In this document: piece by piece, positions 56,037 through 64,000 of the stretch
Layout of the letters: each line of letters starts with the position of its first letter
Numbering within the stretch: position 1 is the stretch's first letter
NCBI GenBank assembly: GCA_023374045.1
Contig: CM041777.1
Location: 486,305,594-486,369,593 of the forward strand
From: Limonium bicolor
Lineage: Eukaryota; Streptophyta; Magnoliopsida; Caryophyllales; Plumbaginaceae
Direction: 5' to 3'
DNA: 64,000 nucleotides
Notes under the pieces: model-generated
Database searches by the model: none
What the model was told of the DNA's origin: nothing
What the model saw: only the letters and a program-made list of their open reading frames with translations
Made by a program: the position numbers and the translations under genes

Positions 56037-57631
56037 TGCAGACGTTATAATCTGAGTGGTTTAAGTGGTGTAATTAAAATTAAAGAAAAGAAATTAAAAC
56101 CCAAAATAAACGTCGGGCTGCAAACAAATCCCGGTCGCAGTAGTATAGTGAAAATGTAAGCGACCGGATATCGAACCACGGGACTAATGTACATATTATA
56201 GTACCTAAGCGTGTCACAGGAGGGGGGATTAATTGACTTGTTTTTATAAATAAAAGGAAGGATAAAATAAACTAAATTAACAGATAAACTAAACGGGACT
56301 CTGGTTCAGACTAATATTATCTGCTCTTTCATGCTATTCCTACTGGTTTAATTATAATTGTCTGGCAAAATTCCTTTAATTATCTTAAGGACTAAGTCAT
56401 AGCCTCATAAGAACTCGTTTACCAGAAACGCTCGGTCTAATCAAGGTTCGAGCACTCTTATGTAAACGGACATTAAATTCGAGGAAATATAATTGCATCT
56501 GAAAATACTAACTCATTAAATCATAATAGAGCTTTCTCCAAATTTACGGCTTAATCAACCTATCTATTTATCACCTGGTCTGATCAAAATAGACTTAGCA
56601 AGCAATTTAATAAACTCATGACATTTATTAAAAAGGCGAGAGATGAGCTTTAAGCGTAACAAACTTCATTAAATTAAAACCAGTAAAAACATTGCATAAT
56701 TAATACAGAACATAATAATTATTCCCAAAGCATACGAAAACTAGCCTAACATATTAAATAGATAGACAGAGACAAGAGTAATAGAAATCATCCGTAATCA
56801 CTCCGGCTCACTCTGCTATTTTGTATACGTAGGCTAGAGGTGGATTTAGTGGAATGTAAAATAAATAAAATGGAGAAGGCGGAGGAGGAGAAATGAGATG
56901 GTGTGTGAATTGGAACTCCAGAGGAACCACGGAAGGAGCCTCCGGAAGGACACCGAGTAAGGAGGAATGAAGCTCGTATTTATAGAAGAAGAAGAACAGA
57001 GCAGCAGCTCATTAGCTCACTGATTGAGCTCGATGATTGCAGCTCCCCATTGATTGCAGCTCATTGATTGCGCAGGGGACAGGGCTGCAATGCGTGCGTG
57101 ATTTCTGGTAGGCGCCGACTGCTTAAACGATAAGGCAGTTGGAGAGCGAGTCGGCGAAGAAGATAACCGGTTGATTTCCTACATATTTACACGTGTCCGC
57201 CACTTATCTAGCGGTCTCCTCTATCTCAACCGCCCAATATGGGGCGGTTTCCTCTGTCTTGTCCGCTTCGCGGTTGCATTGGAGTTGTCCGCCTCTTAAG
57301 TGGCGGTCTTCTCTGTCTCAACCGCCTCGCGGTCTTCTGTCTCTTGTCCGCCTTGTTATGTGGCGGTTGTATGAGAGTGGTCCGCCCCTTAATGGGCGGT
57401 TGCATGCAATTCATGCGTGCATGTTGTTCTTCCTCACGTGACCATCTTTAATCCCTTATAAACATATGTATGTTTTAGGTATTTTTCCTACAATTTAACA
57501 CATAAAATACATCAGTAAATATAACAACATATTTATAGGAAAAACCCTAGATAAGTGAGAAACATTACTAAAAATGCTGCAATTAATAAGGTGATTAAAC
57601 CTTAAAAAGTCTATATGTTTTGCACTTATCA
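56037..57631 (-). repeat. Element C 5' LTR
   Basis: 1595-bp partner of 50177-51770, nearly identical. It carries the same TATA box and dyad array (57197-57399). Confidence 0.95.
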
Positions 57632-57636
57632 GAATA

Positions 57637-57775
57637 TGATGAATCTAATGAGTCAATAAGATTAAGTACACATAAGTGTGATCTATATGATCTATGGAAT
57701 GAGGTAAGACATGTATTCTAATAAGATAAGATGCATGGGAACTTTGGGGACAAAGTTCTTTTAAGGGGGGTAGAT
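57637..57775 (+). other. Element E interior end and polypurine tract
   Basis: The rest of the E interior after the C insertion. It ends in TTTTAAGGGGGGTAGAT (57759-57775), immediately followed by the 3' LTR start TGAAATACCCC. Confidence 0.9.
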
Positions 57776-60700
57776 TGAAATACCCCAAACCTAATTATGC
57801 TAATTAAACATCAATTTATGATTTAATAAGGCTAAAACATGCCTTAGAAAGATTGGTAGACAATTTAAACCAAGGAAAACACAAGAAAACGCCTTAAGGG
57901 CAATTTAGGCAAAAATATGCTCTAAGCGTGGAGTGACTTTGAGTAGCACCCAAATATCATTATAAGACCTTATTAACATGCTAATGGACATGTTAAATCA
58001 ATTATCAAAGAAAACCAAGCTCAAAAACAAGCTTAAACACAAAATGTGCTTTAAGACTCCTTAAAGCACTTTTTTGAGAAATTGTCTTAGTAATGGGTTT
58101 TGAGTGGCTAAATGCCCATGATTACACCTTAATTAACATGTGTACTAATTAGTATCACATTAGTAAGCTTAAATCAATGGGAATCCAAAATTTTCACAAA
58201 TTTGTGCACTAATTTATGAATAGTGCCAAAAATAAGTCAAATGACTTTCTTAAGTGGTCAATGGTCAAACAACACCTAAATATCTAAGTGGATGAGAGGG
58301 GGGACGGTTTTTAAGAGGTTGAGTCACCATAGGCTTCATCAAATAAGAAAAGAAGAGAAAGAAAGTGAAAAAGACTATTTACCTTTTTTAAAAGCAAAAT
58401 ATCTTCTTATACCTTCTCTCTCTCATCTCTTCTTCATTTCCCACCTTCACCAACGTTTTCTTCTCCCCCTCTCTGTTCCAAAACCGGTCCAAGAAGCAGC
58501 CATGGCACCTCTACATTCATTTGCTCACCAAATACTCATTTTAGCTCCAAATCAAAAACTAAGCATAGATTTCTTGCTTCCTATCTTTTCAAAATTTGAA
58601 AAGCCTCATTTTGGAGCAATGGGAAAACGCCATTGAAGGGGGAAAATAAGCTTGGAGGTTTCATTCGCTTCTCCATTCTCTTAAGGTAAAGAATATGTAA
58701 GAAAAACTAGGTTTCCACCATTCTTCTCCATTACCGAAAATTTCTACTCATGGGGCTTCATTTTCGTGCCTTGTTCTAGCTTGTTTTCTATTCTCCAAGG
58801 GCTAGAGGAGGTCCTTCTTGATTCATATCCAAGCCTACATTAAGACTTCAAGGTAAAATATTCATTTTAAGATCTTAAAACACATTTTTAACCTAAGATT
58901 GGATTCCATGAGTTTAGGCATGATGCTTAGTACTCATTAGATTATTTGAATGTGGATTAGAACATTGGAAAGAGGATTAAAGCCCTTGGCCGAGATTCAT
59001 TCAAGAAAATCCCCAAGGAGGAAGTTAAGAGGAGCTTGAGAAAAACAAGGTAAATTGCTTACCTAATGGTGGTTTAAGGTTTTATGGGATGAGATTTAGA
59101 TAAGTGGTAATGTAACTTAAAGCTTACACTATGTAATGGGTTATATAACCTAGGAAAAAAAGAATTTAAACAAGCTTATGAACTTGTGATTAAGGAGCCA
59201 ATGGGAATGAGTTAGTAAGATAAGTTTAAGATGGATTTTAAGAGCATTATAACTACTATGAGATTGATGGGTGTATTTGCAGGTTGAAAGCTTTTATATG
59301 TGGGAAATTCAGTGTTTAAATTCATGTCATTTAAGGGCCTAAGAGCCATGTCATTTAAGGGCCTAAGAGCCATGTCATTTAAGAGCCTTAGTGCTATGCA
59401 ATTTAAGATTAATTGCACTATATTGAGTTCATTATGAATGAGTTGATTTGGGTGAGAAAATATGATGAGAAAGGATTTGATATGTGTGGGATGATTGAAT
59501 GAGAAAAACAATGCTTGTGGGCATGATAATATACTAGAGGAGCTATGGCGAAATTTGAGTTGAAAACAAAGCGTTTAAGTGGTGGTTGTGAATGGATATG
59601 ACCTAGGACCTACTAAGAGTCATTAAAGGAAATTTGAGTGAAAATAAGTTAACAACGGTGTTCTTGAGGATTAGAATGACTTAGAATTGTTTAAGGGGAA
59701 TTAGAGGTTAGGAGGGTGTAATTTGTGTGCTAAGATTGTGTACTAAGGACTTGAGTGTTCATGATTGTATTAAGGGTGGAAAACTAAATGTTGGGTATAG
59801 TAATATACTAAGGAAGCCAAGTCAAAATTTGGAGAGGAAACTAAGTGTTCAAGGTGTTCTAAGGAGATTTTATGACTAAGGATGTTCTAGTAAACACTGA
59901 GGGTTGATTTGGTGAAAATGGATAAACTATGGAGTTCATGAGTACTAGGAAGACCTAGGGATGTCTAAGAGGGACTAGGGGTTACAATGGTGAAATTAAG
60001 GCACCAAAACCATGGTTAAAGAAGCTAGGAAGCTTGTACAAAGTTTGAAGAAAAAATAAGGTATGATGACTTATAAGGATGTAAGCATGTGCTATATTAT
60101 ATGTAGCTTTGAGAAGTTTGAGTAATGCAAATGGGTATGCATAATGATGATTGAGGAGTAGTTAAGATGGTTGTAAAGAAGCATGATGATTAGTTGAGGT
60201 CTTAGGCAAAGTCACGAGAGGGAAGTGTAAGGAATCAAGTGTTAAGTGTAAGAATTTTGTAAGAAATTGAGTGTCAAGTTTGGTGATGTATGAGGAAGGT
60301 TTAGTGCATGTTTTAAGGTGTTTAAACATGTAGGAAACATGTGGAAAGATTGTGGAATGAGTGGGAAAAGATTGGCGTGAATTTGGAGTTCAAAATGAGG
60401 AGAAAAGCACTTTGGAAAATAGGTTCTGCTGTGGACCGCCCCTAGGGACCGCCCCTGTGGGGAGGTCCAGGCGAATTCTGCAGGGAAATTAGCTTCTGGT
60501 TGGGACCGCCCCAGAGGGGCGGTCCAGTGCAGAGAAAAAGAAAAAAATTTGTTTTTGGCTTCTAATGATGGGGGATTGAATGGTAATGGTTTTAGATGAT
60601 GTTTAGGCCTTGTTTGGTGACATGTAAAGGCATTAAGAGGTGTAAACAAGTATGAGGTGTAATGAGAAGTGATTAACTTATATGATTAAGTTTAAATTAC

Positions 60701-62448
60701 AATGACTTAGTGGTCCAACATTAGGGAGTGATGATGATTAGAAAGATAAGCATATAATGACTTAAGAGGTTAAGGTAAGTAAAATGGTTTTAAGTGTTTA
60801 AGGTTAAGTTAGAAAGAATTTAAGAGGAGCTAGATGGAGATTGATATTTTATGATAATATAAGGTTGTTTAAGACATGTTTGGTGAGTGACAATGATAAT
60901 TAAGTGGGTGAATAGGTATAAGGAATGAGGAGAAGTGATTCACTTAAGATTAAGTTTATAAGAACTTAAGTGGTATTTAGTTGGAAATCATTAGTGATTA
61001 GGTAAGCTAGGTTAATTAAAAGTAATTAACCACCAAATTCGATGAATGTTTTAGGAGTTGGGAATTTGGACTCCGGAAGAGAGTAAGCAACCGAACGACC
61101 AACGGTGAACGGTACAGTTCTTCTTGTGACCTACTTGCTAACGAGGTGTCCCTCAGCTTGTGTGCTATCTGTTTATGTGTGCCGGCTAAACAAGATAAAG
61201 CATGCAACCGGAATATTGTGTTATTTGTATTGTTGTGTGATGTTTGAAAACTAACACAACTTACCGTGCGAACTTACTAACCAACGTTTAGTAAGGAATT
61301 GTGTGAGACTAAGGAACGCTCCCTAATATTAGTTTGTTAAAACCCGAAAGAGGTTTAACCAACAAACATTGTCTTCAGACTTCTACTAACTGGTACTTGG
61401 GGGGAGTGAGGAACCCGGGACTGACTCCGGTCATGCATGCTAAGGAAAAAGGGGGTCGGTATCTAGAGCAGATCCGACTTCCGCTTAAGGACTTGTCTTC
61501 GGACTTGTTGCCTAGGGTCGGTTGCCGGCTCAGCTACATTGGACATACAGTCCAAGGTAGGAGGCATTAAGATGGTGCGGTAGGATCACCTAAATCCTAA
61601 ATTATAAGATAAGTTGTTTATTCAACCAATGGAGTTAATAGCTCATTGGCTAGGGTCGCTTTTGACCCGACAAAAATAAACATTGAGATAAGATACAATC
61701 ATTCCTATTTAAGGAGTGGTTTGTATTCTAAGATTAAGATAAGGTCTGAGATAAGTTGCAACCATTTCTATTTAAAGAATGGTTTGTATTCTAAGACTGA
61801 GATAAGCTACATCCATTTCTATTTAAAGAATGGTTTGTTTTCTAAGACTGAGATAAGGACTAAGATTGAGGTAAGATAAGGATGGATTGAGAATAAGAGG
61901 AAATATAATTTAAGGAGTTAAATAATTGACTCACTAATTAAGGGAACACATTTAAGTCGTTCATTATGTTTGAACTTTGATTGTTCATATTTGGCTTGTT
62001 GTTTATTGCACTTTCTATTATGTTGTGCATCTAATCAACCTCCATGCTATCGACAATTAGTCGTCGTAGCCACGTTAGCTTGGGGGCAATGAGAGGATCG
62101 TACCAGCATTTTTGCTGACCCCTTTTGGGGGATGTTTTTACTACACAGGTGAACGTCAGAAGGCGGCCGTCACGAGAGTAAGATGGGGTAGACGTGATAC
62201 GGGTTAAGTGTGGCCTACGAGATGTGCATGTACACTCGTATGGCATCTTGAGTTAGTAAGATGTATAGGATGTGAGGGGATCGTAAGAAGGATATGTATT
62301 TGGTTAAGACTTGTAAGTACTAATGTTCGATATATTCTGTTAGTCAGACTGTGGCAAGGTCCTGGTATGTGTTTGAATCCGCTGCAGTATTTGTATATAT
62401 GGTGATAAGATTGTGGTAACCACAATTGGATCGAGACGGGGTGTTACA
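57776..62448 (+). repeat. Element E 3' LTR, complete
   Basis: A 4673-bp uninterrupted LTR that served as reference for the split 5' copy. It contains the 24-bp repeats (59323-59394), E dyads (60446-60468 and 60503-60525) and the CTATTTAAAG tandem repeat. ORFs up to 135 codons here recur, variously broken, in the 5' LTR and show no known motif. Confidence 0.95.
60446..60525. repeat. E-type dyads, 3' LTR
   Basis: GGACCGCCCC-N3-GGGGAGGTCC (60446-60468) and GGACCGCCCC-N3-GGGGCGGTCC (60503-60525), with a lone half-site before them at 60433. Unchanged from the 5' LTR. Confidence 0.93.
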
Positions 62449-64000
62449 GATAACAAGAGATAGATAGTAGTTCGCAATTCTAAATACAGTCCATAATACA
62501 ACCCGTGCACGTGATAGTCTAAAGAATAAATACAACCTTGGTTTACAAAACCCGAGTGCGAAATCATAACGCTTATATCAAACCCTAAAAGGTATACCGC
62601 TATCAAAAATCCGCGCCTCTGCGTCGGCAATCATCTACGCTTCTGTAGAATTATTTTGTATTGTATGAAAGTAGCTCCTGCTGAGTATGTTATTATGTAA
62701 CCATCATGCCCCCTCGGACCCCACAGTTAATTGGTCGAGATCATGCAATTCATTTTACATGCAATACCATTTAAATTATAAAATTGTAAATTATACATAG
62801 TATAACCAACCATAATGTTAACACATAGCTCATGCTTTTCACATAACACATCACAATATAATTCAAGCAAACTAAACAACAAGGCGGAATAATATGAGAG
62901 TTATAAATTTTCAATTCATTCTCGTTACTTGGCCTTAAAGCCCTAAATAATGTTTGCCAACTATACAAGCATTCTAGCTGTTCGTATTATTGTTTAGCCG
63001 AGAACTGTCCCATGCCTAATGACAATGTCTCGTTATAGATCGACGTGTCTATACTTCATACCCCTATATTTGGTGGGTCACCAACCACAGTAGCCACCTC
63101 CAACAATGGAGTATCCGACCAACAAAACATCTGGGATCGTTGGAATTTATATTAAAAGAGTAGGACCCGTACGCGGACATCCTTTCAATAGCTTGTGATC
63201 ACAGCTCGCACCAAGAGCCACATCCTTGTGGATTTCTCTATACACTTCCTCCATATACATGTCACTGATTGTTAAGGTCATTTAATCAAAATCCTAAGTA
63301 TCAACTTAGGTCTCAGTGACTCACATTATGAATATGTGTCATCAAGGTCTTATACCTAGAATCTCTAGGTGATTTATACCATTCATATGTAATAATAGTA
63401 AGAGCGGCTTTTATTGAGCCGTTGCTCTACATCTAAGTATGTTCTTAGAAGTCTCAGATAATATAAGTCATTATTATCCTATGCTGTGACGTTTTATTAC
63501 TATGTCTCTTATCTTTATATAAGATAGCATTACTTTGCCTTAGTTCCGTTTATAAATACGAACAATTAATATTGCATAACATAGCAATAAATTAGGCAAC
63601 AATATAATCTACAACCATGCATATTAAATCACACAATCAAAAGCAACTAATCTTGTCATATATTTCATGTAAATCCAAACTGAGGAACCCTTAGAGACAA
63701 TTAGATCACATAACAACATACCATTTACTGATAGTGGATGTGCAGAAGTCCCGTCCTGGGTCCACACTCTATTGACTAAGATCTGATAAACACGTAACAC
63801 TACGTATTAATATCCTATGATCTTAAGCCACTACGGTAATTCCTAATAAACGCTTATTCCTCTAGTATTCAACCCCGTGATTAACTAGTCATTGTTACTC
63901 AGGTTTTTGAAGTGGTTCGGGATTACTTATAGCAATACATGTACTCATGTATTACCGACATTGTTGTATGTCTTAGAACTTAGGATATCACCCTAATAAT
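62449..64000 (-). mobile_element. Fragment G, right of element E
   Basis: Starts with the second GATAA of the E target duplication. It should continue the LTR-like sequence of 22213-22393. It is AT-rich with no supported gene, and no second LTR end or PBS is reached before the window ends. Confidence 0.5.

Larger units (their letters stand above)
50177..57631 (-). mobile_element. Element C: young Athila-like non-autonomous LTR element
   Basis: The 7455-bp element on the minus strand is inserted in E. LTRs 50177-51770 and 56037-57631 begin TG and end CA. The TSD GAATA lies at 50172-50176 and 57632-57636. The PBS is of tRNA-Asp type, and the purine-rich 3' end is AAGTGTGAGGAAGTT. By eye the LTRs differ at about seven positions in 1.6 kb, so this is the youngest insertion here. 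Its interior carries one intact ORF and no gag-pol. Confidence 0.95.
22394..62448 (+). mobile_element. Element E: giant-LTR (LARD-like) Ty3-type retrotransposon with nested insertions
   Basis: LTRs start TGAAATACCCC and end GGGGTGTTACA. The 5' LTR is 22394-24762 plus 42594-44975, interrupted by D. The 3' LTR is 57776-62448. The TSD is GATAA. PBS TGGTATCAGAGC lies at 44981-44992 and the polypurine tract at 57759-57775. The LTR length is about 4.67 kb and the interior about 5.3 kb (44976-50171 and 57637-57758), without any ORF above 120 codons or recognisable gag-pol. Giant LTRs with a conserved non-coding interior match the LARD class. The termini and tRNA-iMet PBS suggest a chromovirus (Del/Tekay-like) origin. 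Insertions D, B and C lie inside it. Confidence 0.9.

Noticed and set aside
1..64000. Integrated pararetrovirus or other viral sequence
   Set aside because: No coat, movement or viral RT motif was seen; all coding traces fit LTR retrotransposons or a LINE.

Overview
This is a gene-poor stretch of a plant nuclear genome, most likely a eudicot. The evidence is plant-type LTR retrotransposons with tRNA-iMet, tRNA-Asp-type and Tat/Ogre-type primer-binding sites, a plant L1-type LINE, AT-rich intergenic sequence, and no host gene I can support. Almost all of the window is transposable elements nested in each other, and I could resolve several boundaries by target-site duplications (TSDs).

Layout. 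Bases 1-4541 and 14265 to about 14640 are one GC-richer unit (called F here), split by element A at 4542-14264. A is a complete minus-strand LTR element with TSD CCGGC. It keeps gag, protease and a G-patch but has no reverse transcriptase or integrase. From about 14780 to 22212 lies a decayed plus-strand L1-type LINE. Its ORF1 is split by a 4.3 kb solo LTR (D2, 15642-19950), and it is cut off at 22213 by an LTR-like piece (G). G is itself split by a very large plus-strand element, E (22394-62448, TSD GATAA). E has LTRs of about 4.67 kb and a non-coding interior. Inside E's 5' LTR sits D (about 24872-42593, minus), a related giant-LTR element. Inside D's 5' LTR sits B (34371-38098, minus). Inside E's interior sits C (50177-57631, minus, TSD GAATA), a young Athila-like non-autonomous element with one intact 405-codon ORF. 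G resumes at 62449.

The most interesting feature is shared by these elements. Each family carries an array of short, GC-rich, interrupted inverted repeats (dyads) in its LTRs, and in some cases its leader. Each family has its own half-site and its own spacing: A has GTCCG-N6-CGGAC (7 copies per LTR); B has GCCGG-N11-CCGGC (10 exact copies plus degenerate ones); C has CCG-N12-CGG with some CCG-N5-CGG and N13; D and D2 have GACCGACCTTG-N12/13-CAAGGTCGGTC every 71-73 bp; E has GGACCGCCCC-N3-GGGGCGGTCC. F has many different 13-18 bp dyads, some with compensating arm changes between repeat units. In A to E the arms always read CCG...CGG, while the spacer sequence is free. D and E are relatives and carry unrelated dyads at about the same LTR position. 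I know of no named system that this matches. It could be a family-specific protein-binding code, a methylation-related element or an RNA-structure feature, and the sequence alone does not decide between these.

Nothing here forms a working gene network. The only long intact reading frame is the ORF of element C. All other protein-coding traces are decayed transposon genes. Genome-wide copy numbers, expression and species identity cannot be judged from this window.
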